Shown one piece after another: positions 8,012-16,216 of a DNA stretch of 31,189 nucleotides. Made by a program: the position numbers and the translations under genes. The notes beneath the pieces were generated by a model. That model had not been told where the DNA came from. It saw only the letters and a program-made list of their open reading frames with translations, and did not search any database. The DNA comes from an uncultured Muribaculaceae bacterium (lineage in GTDB: Bacteria > Bacteroidota > Bacteroidia > Bacteroidales > Muribaculaceae). Numbering within the stretch: position 1 is the stretch's first letter; each line of letters opens with the position of its first letter. The stretch is from contig CAJUOB010000029.1 of assembly GCA_910587915.1 (NCBI GenBank), positions 1 to 31,189 of the forward strand. The letters are read 5' to 3'.

Positions 8012-8663
8012 GAATCACTATATTTAGGAGATCCGTAAAATTGTCAATTATATAGTCGGCACCGGCATTGCTAAGTTCGCCATGCGAGGAATTGCCATAT
8101 GTCACACCCACTGTAGTGCATTTTGCTCCACGCCCCATGGCTATATCTACGGGCATGTCGCCTACCATCAGTGTGCGGTCCGCACTCTTTTTAAGCACTT
8201 CCATTGTGTGGAGCACCGGCTCGGGATCGGGCTTGGCCTTGAGTACGCTGTCGGCACCGAGTATGAGGCTGAAAAATTTGGATAAGTGGTGGTAGTCGCA
8301 GAAATCGGCCAGCGACCGGTAGGATCTGGAAGATGCAATCGACATCATACATCCTCGTGCGGCAAGCTCCATGAGGGTTTCACGTACTCCCCGATATAAG
8401 GACGGTGTCAGCAGACTTTTGTTATCGCTGTATATTCGCCGATAAGTGGTCACACATGTATCGAGCATACTATCTGTATATGCAGGGTAAAGTTGGCGGA
8501 ATGCTCCTTTCAGTGGTATTCCGATTGTCGCACGGCATTCATTATCGCTGCGTTTTTCCATATTAAGTTCTTCGATAGTAAGCCTGTATGTGCTCAGAAT
8601 GCTGTCGGTGGTATCTGCTAAAGTACCATCGAAGTCAAAAATTATAAGTTTTGGTGTTTTCAT
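8004..8663 (-). CDS. HAD-superfamily phosphatase, phosphoglycolate phosphatase-like
   Basis: The 219-residue protein has all HAD motifs: nucleophile DFDGT (Asp10, Asp12), motif II SIASSRS near 108-114, motif III lysine in KAKPDPEP near 142-149 and motif IV MVGDMPVDIAMG near 166-177. The alpha-helical cap between motifs I and II marks subfamily I, as in phosphoglycolate phosphatase and PpaX. Substrate is unknown. It overlaps the upstream PH-domain gene by 4 bp and the downstream GNAT gene by 8 bp, so the three are translated from one message. Confidence 0.92.
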   Translation of the reverse strand: MKTPKLIIFDFDGTLADTTDSILSTYRLTIEELNMEKRSDNECRATIGIPLKGAFRQLYPAYTDSMLDTCVTTYRRIYSDNKSLLTPSLYRGVRETLMELAARGCMMSIASSRSYRSLADFCDYHHLSKFFSLILGADSVLKAKPDPEPVLHTMEVLKKSADRTLMVGDMPVDIAMGRGAKCTTVGVTYGNSSHGELSNAGADYIIDNFTDLLNIVIHA

Positions 8664-9079
8664 GCGTCTACTATCTCAGGGTTGATTTTTTTGAGATCAG
8701 CTATAAAACCGTCGCGGTCCTTGGGCGAAATCTCAATCGGCATGGCACTTTTTAGTACTTTCCGATCGGAGAATCTTATAGATACTCTATCGAGCGACAT
8801 AGCCGCGGTCGCAATTATGCCGCGCGTTTTTTTTACTTCAGTTATTTTATCGATCGGTAGCCATGTCCAGTGGTGGAGATTCCTCACTCCTAGCATGTTG
8901 CCTTTTATCGCATATCTTACTCCGGTGAAGCAGAATACCTCAATTACCAGCATTACCGCAGAAAGTATAATCCCGGCAATATAGTCGCCGTCGAACATCG
9001 GACCTACCATACATATCACAACAGTACCGATGCATACGGCGTATACCCACCAGTCGACTTTCGATTTGTAAATCTTCAT
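8660..9079 (-). CDS. membrane protein with bacterial PH domain (bPH_4/DUF1200-like)
   Basis: The 139-residue form begins MKIYKSKVDWW, has two closely spaced hydrophobic segments (about 11-30 and 35-54), then a soluble beta-rich domain (YAIKGNMLGVRN, then WLPIDKITEVKKT) typical of short bacterial PH-domain proteins. Function is unknown. I chose the ATG at 9079: the longer frame reaching 9127 runs through a full promoter (TATCTTTG at 9096-9103), so it cannot be translated in full. An ATG at 9088 is also possible, but the GGAAAG between the two ATGs can serve as ribosome site for the later one. It heads the operon with the HAD and GNAT genes. Confidence 0.8.
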   Translation of the reverse strand: MKIYKSKVDWWVYAVCIGTVVICMVGPMFDGDYIAGIILSAVMLVIEVFCFTGVRYAIKGNMLGVRNLHHWTWLPIDKITEVKKTRGIIATAAMSLDRVSIRFSDRKVLKSAMPIEISPKDRDGFIADLKKINPEIVDA

Positions 9080-9095
9080 GCTTTCCATATCGTTA

Positions 9096-9128
9096 CAAAG
9101 ATACAAATAAGTAGGCCGCAACGCCAAA
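9096..9128 (-). promoter_or_regulatory. promoter of the PH-HAD-GNAT operon
   Basis: On the minus strand TTTG (9125-9128), a 21-bp spacer and TATCTTTG (9096-9103) match the Bacteroidota -33/-7 consensus. It decides against the longest frame of the PH-domain gene. Confidence 0.7.
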
Positions 9129-9136
9129 TTAATTTA

Positions 9137-9162
9137 GAGTGCCGTACATTTGTACGACACTC
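9137..9162. repeat. hairpin between PH-domain and integrase genes
   Basis: Arms 9137-9147 and 9152-9162 pair at 10 of 11 positions around a 4-nt ATTT loop, with one C/A mismatch. It lies past the integrase stop, just upstream of the PH operon promoter. It may end the integrase transcript, although the U-run is weak (TAAATTAATTT on the minus strand). Confidence 0.5.
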
Positions 9163-9231
9163 TTGGAAAAGCCCGGATGTCCGGCGGGTACAGGTGCGCT
9201 TCGAGCGATTGCTGGTAAGCTCAAGCGTCGG

Positions 9232-10464
9232 TCAGAGAGATTTCAGGATTATTGAATTGGCTTTGTCTACCATTGAAGTATCGTCGAGCGATGCAAGATA
9301 TATGCGGGTTGTTGATTCGGAATCGTGCCCCATGCCTTCGCTGATGACACTGATAGGTATGCCTTTCGACTGGGCTGCCGACGCCCATGAGTGGCGCGCT
9401 ACATAAAGAGTGAGTGGCACGTCAAGCCCCGCGATTTCTCCCACTTTCTTGAGATTGCGGTTTATCGATGAGGCGGCATTGCGGTAGGTCGCTCTTTCGT
9501 TGATGCCTGTTTTCTTAATTATGGGAAGGAGATAATCGCTCTTGTTTTCAGGGTATTTATCGAGTATCATCTGCATATCCTTAGTCCATGCGATTATCAG
9601 CTTTTGGCCTGTCTTGCGTCGGCGGTATGTGACCATCCCCATGTTTCTATCCGATTTTTTCAGAAAGGCCATGTCGATGAAACTCATTCCCCGCAGCATG
9701 AAGCTCAGCAAAAACATATCGCGGGCGTAGTCGAGCGCGGGATCGAGCGATAGATTCAGACCCTTGATTCTCTTTATAAAAGTGATGGGGAGTGCCCGTT
9801 TGATAGTCTTGTCGACGCCTGTATATACCCGGCGGAACGGATTGCGGTTTTCGATTATGTCGAGCTCCACCGCACGGTTGTAGACCGCACGAAGTATACG
9901 GGTATAGAACGATATTGAGTTCGGAATCAGCCCCTGCTGCTTCAGCCACGCTTCATATGCTTCCATAAGGTCGGAAGTGACGCTGTCGAGCATTATATCC
10001 TTTCCGATGGTTAATTCGACGGAAGATACAGAGGTATGTAGAAACTTCCTGAAACTGTTGAGGGTCGCCGTATATGTTTCGGAGGTACGTATTTTTCCAT
10101 TGTTCTTCAGTTTGCCTATTATGCTCTGCATGAAGTTCATGAAAGTATTCTCGCTGGTGTGGTGGTGGAATGCTTCGATTATATCGTCGGCGGTATAGTG
10201 GAACTTTTGTGAACCCATGCGCTGTATAATCCTCGTCAACCTCTCCATATCTTTATGGATTAGACCGATGATAGTTGTTACCGTTGTTGGGCGCTTGCTA
10301 TTGCGGGTGCTTACCATTGAGCGTTGCTCATCCCATTCGGCCGGAAAAATTCGGTAGTGAGTGTTCAGCTGTCGTATTTTTCTCTCATGTACGACCTGAT
10401 AATAGACCACCCCCTCGCGACCGTCGACAGTCGATGGTCGGAACTTTACTTTTATCGATGCCAT
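9232..10464 (-). CDS. tyrosine-type site-specific recombinase
   Basis: This 410-residue protein has the Bacteroidota integrase layout: an N-terminal arm-binding domain (MASIKVKFRP onward), a SAM-like core-binding domain (about 105-200) and a catalytic domain with Arg258 (MLRGMS), Lys284 (RRKTGQK), Arg357 in YVARHSW, His380 (GMGH) and nucleophile Tyr389 (RIYLASL). The usual HxxR His is Tyr here, a common variant in this group, so the enzyme is probably active. I chose the ATG at 10464; the longer frame starts upstream without family support. No other mobile-element gene, relaxase or tRNA adjoins it, so it may be an orphan integrase, a DNA-inversion recombinase or a remnant of a lost element. 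Confidence 0.9.
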   Translation of the reverse strand: MASIKVKFRPSTVDGREGVVYYQVVHERKIRQLNTHYRIFPAEWDEQRSMVSTRNSKRPTTVTTIIGLIHKDMERLTRIIQRMGSQKFHYTADDIIEAFHHHTSENTFMNFMQSIIGKLKNNGKIRTSETYTATLNSFRKFLHTSVSSVELTIGKDIMLDSVTSDLMEAYEAWLKQQGLIPNSISFYTRILRAVYNRAVELDIIENRNPFRRVYTGVDKTIKRALPITFIKRIKGLNLSLDPALDYARDMFLLSFMLRGMSFIDMAFLKKSDRNMGMVTYRRRKTGQKLIIAWTKDMQMILDKYPENKSDYLLPIIKKTGINERATYRNAASSINRNLKKVGEIAGLDVPLTLYVARHSWASAAQSKGIPISVISEGMGHDSESTTRIYLASLDDTSMVDKANSIILKSL

Positions 10465-10537
10465 ATCTGTGTTGTGTTGGTGTATACAGCAAGATAACGC
10501 ATCGCATATTGCCACAGCCGTTGCCGACCGAAAAAAA

Positions 10538-10987
10538 TTATGTTTTGGTGAGGTAGAGCATATCCTTTAGGCGCACACCTTCTTCGACAATCGGATGCTT
10601 GTAGTTGTCGGTGAAGAAGTCGGCTATTCGGTAGGCGTAGCGGTAGCCGCACGACTCGTAGAAGCGCAGGGTCGAAGGTGTCTCTCCGGTGCCAAGGCGA
10701 TATTTGCGGTCAGGAAATTGCGATTCCACATGGGCCAGCATGGCATGCCCTATGCCTTTACGACGCATATGAGGCACAACAGCGAGATTTTTAATCTCTA
10801 CCCATCCATCGGGCTCCTCGGTAACAACGCAGACTGCTACCGTGGCGCCGTTTCGGACTGCGGTGTATACCATTCCGCGGTTTATATAGCAGTCTATCAT
10901 CTCTTCCGATTCATCGCCCATGAGCAGCAGGGGCATTATGCTGCCGAAGCCCGATTGCATTTCGGTTATTGTCAGATCTGCATTCAT
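10538..10987 (-). CDS. GNAT N-acetyltransferase
   Basis: The 149-residue protein carries the acetyl-CoA signature VVPHMRRKGIGHAML near 70-84 (R-x-x-G-x-G) preceded by the beta strand WVEIKNLAV and followed by STLRFYESCGY near 104-114. The substrate is unknown. Its start codon overlaps the oxyR stop codon by 4 bp, so it is translationally coupled to oxyR and could be part of the peroxide response; that link is inference. Confidence 0.88.
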   Translation of the reverse strand: MNADLTITEMQSGFGSIMPLLLMGDESEEMIDCYINRGMVYTAVRNGATVAVCVVTEEPDGWVEIKNLAVVPHMRRKGIGHAMLAHVESQFPDRKYRLGTGETPSTLRFYESCGYRYAYRIADFFTDNYKHPIVEEGVRLKDMLYLTKT

Positions 10988-11910
10988 AGCCGTATACCGT
11001 TTTTTATCAAGGCCGGTTCCATCATCCCTGTGGGCATGAAGCGCTTCAGGGTGTCGGTCACAGTATTGAGCATTCGTTCTCTCACATAGTCCTCGCGTAT
11101 GTACATCGATACTTTTCTCATCGACAGGTGGTTTCCGTCGATACTGCGCACATTTTGCCGCTGGGTTTCGGAGAGCATGGGCAGATGCATCTCGGGAATG
11201 ATGGTATATCCGCCGTTGGCGTCGACAATCCTTATAAGAGTATCGATATTGCCGGCTTCGTAGACGTGGCGTTTGCCGATACGTCCCTTGCAGAAACTGA
11301 ATGCGCTTTCACGAAGACATTGCACCTCCTTCATCACCCACAGGTGTTCGTGCTCAAGCTCTTCGGGCCTGAATGTGGGTAGCTTACGCCGGCAGTTTTC
11401 CGATAGATATACAAAGAAACGCTCCGTGTATAGCGGGATTTCATATATCCCGTCGGTGATATGGCCTGTTGTGGCGATGCCTGCATCAACTGTGGCATCG
11501 AGCAGGGCTTTCACCATTGTCTCAGGCCTCATTTCTTCCATCGACAGTACCACTTGCGGGTAGTCGGCGATATATATTCTTATGAAATCCGGTAAGATAT
11601 AAGGTGCTATGCTCGGACCTACTGCCAGGCGGAAGTTGCCCGATGTGGCCTGTTTGCTCTCGCTCACCAATTCTTTTATGCGGTCGGTTTCCATGAGTAT
11701 GCGTCGTGCTTGTTCCACGATTTTGGTACCGATTGTGGTGGTGCTTACCTTACGGTTGCTGCGTTCGAACAGTTTCACGTCCAGTTCTTCCTCAAGTTTT
11801 CCAATCATGCCGCTGAGTGTGGGCTGTGTCACATCAAGAGCATCGGCGGCTGCCGCAAAGCTGCGGTATCGGTCGATGGCTACGGCATATCTTAGTTGCT
11901 GTAGTGTCAT
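10984..11910 (-). CDS. oxyR: OxyR-type peroxide-sensing LysR regulator
   Basis: The 308-residue protein starts with a LysR helix-turn-helix (MTLQQLRYAVAIDRYRSFAAAA; DVTQPTLSGMIGKLE) and has the OxyR redox signature CLRESAFSFC with Cys198 and Cys207, spaced exactly as the peroxide-sensing Cys199/Cys208 pair of the E. coli protein. I chose the ATG at 11910, where LysR proteins normally begin; the longer frame runs through the promoter. It is divergent from the CoA-disulfide-reductase fusion, a thiol-redox enzyme, and probably regulates it as well as itself. The GNAT gene is coupled to its 3' end. Family assignment is firm; the local regulon is inferred. Confidence 0.94.
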   Translation of the reverse strand: MTLQQLRYAVAIDRYRSFAAAADALDVTQPTLSGMIGKLEEELDVKLFERSNRKVSTTTIGTKIVEQARRILMETDRIKELVSESKQATSGNFRLAVGPSIAPYILPDFIRIYIADYPQVVLSMEEMRPETMVKALLDATVDAGIATTGHITDGIYEIPLYTERFFVYLSENCRRKLPTFRPEELEHEHLWVMKEVQCLRESAFSFCKGRIGKRHVYEAGNIDTLIRIVDANGGYTIIPEMHLPMLSETQRQNVRSIDGNHLSMRKVSMYIREDYVRERMLNTVTDTLKRFMPTGMMEPALIKNGIRL

Positions 11911-11922
11911 AGCGATAGGTTT

Positions 11923-11966
11923 TATCGATGCAAAGATAATTAAAAACATTTGTTTGTCTATCGATG
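11923..11966. promoter_or_regulatory. candidate OxyR operator region with direct repeats
   Basis: TATCGATG occurs at 11923-11930 and again at 11959-11966, 36 bp apart, between the divergent oxyR and reductase starts. The copies flank or overlap the -7 element of oxyR and the -33/-7 spacer of the reductase promoter, as expected for shared control sites. ATAG/CTAT half-sites also occur around them. Confidence 0.45.
11931..11938 (-). promoter_or_regulatory. -7 element for oxyR
   Basis: Minus-strand TATCTTTG, 20 bp before the chosen oxyR ATG. The -33 position lacks TTTG. Confidence 0.6.
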
Positions 11967-11980
11967 TGTGCATACCTTTG
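11949..11980 (+). promoter_or_regulatory. promoter of the CoA-disulfide-reductase fusion gene
   Basis: TTTG (11949-11952), 20-bp spacer and TACCTTTG (11973-11980) match the Bacteroidota consensus. The leader to the ATG at 12005 is about 18 nt. Confidence 0.75.
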
Positions 11981-12004
11981 TAAAAAATAAAAACGAGTAA
12001 GAAT

Positions 12005-14446
12005 ATGAAATATCTTATAATAGGAGGTGTGGCCGGTGGTGCTACCGCTGCGGCAAGAATAAGACGACTGTCGGAAGATGCCGAGATAATACTTTTCGAG
12101 AAAGGCGACCATATATCGTATGCTAATTGCGGGTTGCCGTATTATATCGGAGGTGTGATCGCCGAACGCGAAAAGTTGCTTGTGCAGACTCCTGAAAGCT
12201 TTGGTACGCGATTCAACATAGATGTGCGCGTGAAATCGGAAGTAACAGCCATCAATCCTGAGGCAAAGACTGTGACTGTGACCGCTCCCGACGGTTCGGA
12301 GTATACCGAGAGCTACGACAAGCTTCTTCTCTCACCAGGAGCGTCGCCTGTGCGTCCGCCCCTGCCCGGAATCTATATCGAAGGCATATACACGCTTCGC
12401 AATGTAGCCGATACAGATATAATAAAAGCGCGGGTTGCCAGCGGCAATGTTCGACGAGCCGTTATTGTCGGCGGTGGATTCATTGGTCTGGAAATGGCCG
12501 AGAATCTCAGCCATGCAGGGGCCGAAGTGGCTGTGGTAGAGATGGCGCCGCAGGTTATGGCACCGATCGACTTTTCCATGGCCCAGATAGTACATTCCCA
12601 CCTGCTTGAGAAGGGTGTAAGACTGTATCTGGAAACTGCCGTCGCTTCTTTCGCGAAGAATGGCGATGAAATCGAAATCACTTTTGCCGATGGACGCAAA
12701 CTTGCTGCCGATATGGTGATTCTTTCCATCGGCGTACGTCCTAATACCGCACTTGCTGTATCGGCCGGAATCGAGACTGGCCCTATGCGTGGTATCCGTG
12801 TCGACGATTTCCTTCGTACATCGGCCAAGGACATATATGCAGTTGGCGATGCAATCGAATTCAAGCATCCCGTCACGGGTCAGACATGGCTCAATTATCT
12901 CGCCGGCCCCGCCAACCGTCAGGCCAGAATTGTAGCCGATAATATGGTACTTGGCGATACGACATCCTATGAAGGGGCCATCGGCACTTCAATAGCAAAG
13001 GTATTCGATATGACAGTGGCCGCTACCGGTCTTGCAGCCAAGCGTCTGGAGCGCGATGGCGTGGATTATCTTACAGCGACAATCCATCCGGCATCGCATG
13101 CAGGATACTATCCCGATGCTCTTCCCATGACTATCAAGGTGGTCTTTTCGCCGGCCGACGGGCGTCTGCTCGGTGCACAGATTGTGGGATACGACGGTGT
13201 CGACAAGCGTATCGATGTTCTGGCCCAGATAATAAAAAGCGGCGGAACAGTATCGGACCTCACCCGTATAGAGCAGGCGTATGCACCCCCGTACTCTTCA
13301 GCAAAAGATCCCGTGGCAATTGCCGGATATGTGGCGGAAAATATTCTTTCCGGGCGCATGAAGCCCATATATTGGAGAGAATTGAAAAATGCAGGCAGCG
13401 GCGATTTCGTTCTTGTCGACGTGCGCACTCCTATGGAATTTGCGGCCGGAGCACTCCCGGGTGCAATAAATATTCCGCTGGACTCCATGCGCGACCGTCT
13501 TGGAGAGATTCCTGCCGATCGTCCGGTTGTGCTATACTGCGGAGTTGGTCTGCGAGGCTATCTTGCATCGAATATTCTTCGTCTCAACGGATTCGACAAC
13601 GTCCGGAATCTTGTCGGGGGTATAAAGACATACCGCTCGGCTACAGCGACCGTTCCGTCGCCACTGCCATTCAGTGTGGCTTCTACCGGCTCCCGACCTG
13701 CAGTCGCTGCGGTTGATGCTGCTGTAAGAATCGATGCATGCGGGCTTTCATGCCCGGGACCGATAATGAAGCTCAAGGAATCGGTCGACACTCTGACTCC
13801 GGGACAAGCCCTGGAAATTATAGCTACAGATCCGGGTTTCGTACGCGATGCCGAGGCATGGTGCCAGTCTACAGGAAATAACTTTGTTTCATCGCATGCA
13901 TCCGCGGGTAAGTATAAGGTCGTGGTGGAGCGCGGCACCCCTGGTAGTGTGAGAAAAGAAAGCGGCTATGTATCCGGAAGGGGTAAGACATTCGTGCTAT
14001 TCAGCGATGATCTCGACAAGGCACTCGCTACATTTGTCCTCGCCAACGGAGCTGCCGCAACCGGCGAAAAAGTGACTATATTCTTTACTTTCTGGGGTCT
14101 GAATGCCATCAAGAAATCACAGAAACCCAAAGTGAAAAAGGATATTTTCGGCAAAATGTTCTCGATGATGCTTCCGGCCGATTCAAAGGCGCTCAAACTG
14201 TCGAAAATGAGTATGTTCGGCATTGGCGGAAAAATGATGCGCAACATAATGAAGCGCAAAAACATCGACTCGCTGGAACAGCTGCGCGACGCCGCTGTAA
14301 GAAACGGTGTGGAATTTATCGCTTGCCAGATGTCGATGGATGTGATGGGAGTGCAGCGCGAGGAATTGCTCGATAATGTAACTATCGGAGGTGTGGCCAC
14401 CTACATGAGTCGCACCGACAATGCCAATCTCAATCTGTTTATCTGA
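12005..14446 (+). CDS. CoA-disulfide reductase fused to rhodanese, TusA and DsrE-like domains
   Basis: The 813-residue cytosolic flavoprotein has four domains. Residues 1-450 form an FAD/NAD(P)H disulfide reductase of the CoA-disulfide reductase group: GGVAGGA (7-13), the single redox Cys42 in YANCGLPYY, the second nucleotide site VGGGFIGLE near 155-163 and IYAVGDAIE near 277-285. A rhodanese domain follows (about 455-545, Cys512 in YCGVGLRGY). A TusA domain spans about 573-645 with CPGP (Cys583). The last part (about 658-813) is DsrE-like with Cys774. The cysteines could relay persulfide sulfur between domains. Similar fusions are known in Bacteroides. It is divergent from oxyR, which points to thiol stress control. 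The physiological substrate is not known to me. Confidence 0.93.
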   Translation: MKYLIIGGVAGGATAAARIRRLSEDAEIILFEKGDHISYANCGLPYYIGGVIAEREKLLVQTPESFGTRFNIDVRVKSEVTAINPEAKTVTVTAPDGSEYTESYDKLLLSPGASPVRPPLPGIYIEGIYTLRNVADTDIIKARVASGNVRRAVIVGGGFIGLEMAENLSHAGAEVAVVEMAPQVMAPIDFSMAQIVHSHLLEKGVRLYLETAVASFAKNGDEIEITFADGRKLAADMVILSIGVRPNTALAVSAGIETGPMRGIRVDDFLRTSAKDIYAVGDAIEFKHPVTGQTWLNYLAGPANRQARIVADNMVLGDTTSYEGAIGTSIAKVFDMTVAATGLAAKRLERDGVDYLTATIHPASHAGYYPDALPMTIKVVFSPADGRLLGAQIVGYDGVDKRIDVLAQIIKSGGTVSDLTRIEQAYAPPYSSAKDPVAIAGYVAENILSGRMKPIYWRELKNAGSGDFVLVDVRTPMEFAAGALPGAINIPLDSMRDRLGEIPADRPVVLYCGVGLRGYLASNILRLNGFDNVRNLVGGIKTYRSATATVPSPLPFSVASTGSRPAVAAVDAAVRIDACGLSCPGPIMKLKESVDTLTPGQALEIIATDPGFVRDAEAWCQSTGNNFVSSHASAGKYKVVVERGTPGSVRKESGYVSGRGKTFVLFSDDLDKALATFVLANGAAATGEKVTIFFTFWGLNAIKKSQKPKVKKDIFGKMFSMMLPADSKALKLSKMSMFGIGGKMMRNIMKRKNIDSLEQLRDAAVRNGVEFIACQMSMDVMGVQREELLDNVTIGGVATYMSRTDNANLNLFI

Positions 14447-14462
14447 CATAGACTTATATATA

Positions 14463-14502
14463 CACTGCGGCCACATCCTCAGCACAGGATGTGGCCGCAG
14501 TG
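14463..14502. terminator. perfect 17-bp hairpin between convergent genes
   Basis: Arms 14463-14479 and 14486-14502 pair at all 17 positions around a 6-nt loop. It lies between the ends of the reductase fusion gene and the MmcQ/YjbR gene. There is no long U-tract on either side, so it may act as a bidirectional barrier or 3' end stabiliser rather than a classical terminator. Confidence 0.65.
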
Positions 14503-14504
14503 TG

Positions 14505-14855
14505 CTATTGCTTCTGGGAATATTTCCGCCTCACGATCTCGTAGGAATGTTTCACCATCGATAGGATTTCGGATTCGGTAATATCGCCTCCTGCAAGGAG
14601 TTCTATCCAGTATTTATGGTTCATATTGCGGTGGCTCGAGCATGAGACGCGTGTTTCGAGCAGTTCGGCTATGCGCTCCGGATCGCCTTTCACTGTGACT
14701 CCTCTGAAATTATCCATGTCGAACATGCAGAACATATGGTCGCACACATAGAAAACGAGGATGGAATCGAAGCGTGCGGCGAATTTACCGAATGGCGTTT
14801 TCTCTGTCACGCCCTCGAACGATAGGCAATATTCACGTAAGTGTCCGATATCCAT
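14505..14855 (-). CDS. MmcQ/YjbR family protein
   Basis: This 116-residue protein fits the MmcQ/YjbR (CyaY-like fold) family in length and pattern: an N-terminal LREYCLSFEGVTEKTPFG, the central FRGVTVKGDPERIAELLE, and NHKYWIELL near 79-87. Members are called DNA-binding on structural grounds but have no settled function. It follows the GH76-type lipoprotein gene by 12 bp on the same strand and may be co-transcribed with it, although the two roles look unrelated. Confidence 0.88.
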   Translation of the reverse strand: MDIGHLREYCLSFEGVTEKTPFGKFAARFDSILVFYVCDHMFCMFDMDNFRGVTVKGDPERIAELLETRVSCSSHRNMNHKYWIELLAGGDITESEILSMVKHSYEIVRRKYSQKQ

Positions 14856-14867
14856 GGGCGACAGCTA

Positions 14868-16037
14868 TTATTTCTCGCCTTTGATTATTGCTGCCCGTGC
14901 AAGGAATTCTGGGATGCATGCCGCATCGAGCAGCCATTTCGGCTTGCGGCTTTCATCGGTACTGCCGGTCCAGTCGTGGTATATCAATCCTGCTGTGTCG
15001 GTGGCATGTTGCATTGCATAGTCCAGTGAGGAAATTATGGCATCTACATATTTTGAATCGCCGGTCTCATTGTATAGATCGTGGTAGCCTCTGAACAGGA
15101 CGAGATTAAACCATGGCAGGTCGGCTATATAGGGTGTGCCGTCGTCCATTGTTTTTACAAAAACATTGTAGCTGCCTTCGGCGAGTGCCTTGGCGTTGTC
15201 GAGGTATGTCTGGTCATTAGTGGCGCGGTAGAGTGCCACTGCTGCTTGAAGCAGAGTGCCTGTATTGTAAGTGTATAGATCGGGCACGATAGCTTCCTTG
15301 GTAGTGCTCCAGGAGTTCCACACCACATTGCGGTCCGGATCTTTCAGATATTTATCGATCCAATTATAGAACTTTTTTCCGGTTTCAAGATAGTAATTGT
15401 CGCCGGTGGCTTCGTAGAGCTTGAGCGCCAGTACCATTGCTTTGCCATTAGAGCATGCCGGTTTTTGGTCCTTTACTCCTTCGAGCCACGACACTCCGCC
15501 TTCGTAGCTCTCGTCCCAGCCACTGAGTATGAATGTGAGGACCTGCTTGGCCTTTTCGAGATAATGAGGATTGCCGGTCACCTTGTAGGAGTCGATATAG
15601 TCAATGCCCACCAGACCATTGTCGTCATAGTAGCGGTCGACTTTGCCAAATTCGGTAGGGTAGGCTTGATAGCCGAAAGGTGTGCGCTGCGTGTCGTAGT
15701 ATTTTTCCACGGCCATAGCCATGGAGTCTACATAGCAAGAATATTTTTCGGGGTTTATGGTAGCCATGAGCACAGCTGAAGAATAGACTCCACTCATGGG
15801 CCAAAGATACGACACTTCCTGGCTCTGGCGGGTAGAATCGTTGAAGTACGTGAGGTCTGCCCGGTAGCTGTTGGGATAATATTCCGAGAATAGTTTGTGC
15901 GATGGCACACGGTAGAGATCCCATACCCGGTCGAACATTTGCTCGGCTTGGTCTTTATAGGGAGTTTCTGTTGGTGTGTTTGGGCTGCAAGCGCCGACTA
16001 CAGCGGCGAGCAGTAGTATCGATACTGTTTTCTTCAT
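14868..16037 (-). CDS. GH76-family lipoprotein, probable endo-alpha-1,6-mannanase
   Basis: The 389-residue protein has a lipoprotein signal (lipobox VVGAC, Cys17) and the (alpha/alpha)6 barrel pattern of GH76: the catalytic Asp pair in RYYDDN (Asp138-Asp139) followed by DYIDSYKVTGNPHYLEKA, a GGVSWLEG segment near 184-191 and ACSNGKAMVLALKLYEATG near 199-217. GH76 enzymes cut alpha-1,6-mannan backbones at the surface or in the periplasm. It is not next to SusC/SusD genes, and the residue after DDN is Gly instead of the usual aromatic/acidic stretch, so substrate could differ. Functionally it may complement the GH92 operon about 10 kb away. Confidence 0.85.
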   Translation of the reverse strand: MKKTVSILLLAAVVGACSPNTPTETPYKDQAEQMFDRVWDLYRVPSHKLFSEYYPNSYRADLTYFNDSTRQSQEVSYLWPMSGVYSSAVLMATINPEKYSCYVDSMAMAVEKYYDTQRTPFGYQAYPTEFGKVDRYYDDNGLVGIDYIDSYKVTGNPHYLEKAKQVLTFILSGWDESYEGGVSWLEGVKDQKPACSNGKAMVLALKLYEATGDNYYLETGKKFYNWIDKYLKDPDRNVVWNSWSTTKEAIVPDLYTYNTGTLLQAAVALYRATNDQTYLDNAKALAEGSYNVFVKTMDDGTPYIADLPWFNLVLFRGYHDLYNETGDSKYVDAIISSLDYAMQHATDTAGLIYHDWTGSTDESRKPKWLLDAACIPEFLARAAIIKGEK

Positions 16038-16117
16038 ATATATTAGCTATGTACTAAGTTCCATTTGCCGTAACATACACCGGATCTGTGCCATCCGGAT
16101 GCATTGCTGTGCAATAG

Positions 16118-16125
16118 CAAAGATA
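16118..16125 (-). promoter_or_regulatory. -7 element for the GH76 gene
   Basis: Minus-strand TATCTTTG about 80 bp before the ATG. The leader would hold two small hairpins, CCGGAT/ATCCGG (16080-16085/16093-16098) and ATTGC/GCAAT just beside it. Confidence 0.55.
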
Positions 16126-16216
16126 GTGATAATTCTTTACCCTGGAAAATCCAAAAACCGTCATCATCTCTACTGAATATCTGGTGGCATAAAAGAAATT
16201 GTTGTCTATGTTTTGT

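Noticed and set aside
9120..10520. complete integrative element around the tyrosine recombinase
   Set aside because: No cargo, relaxase or direct-repeat att sites can be seen around the gene, so only the recombinase is reported.
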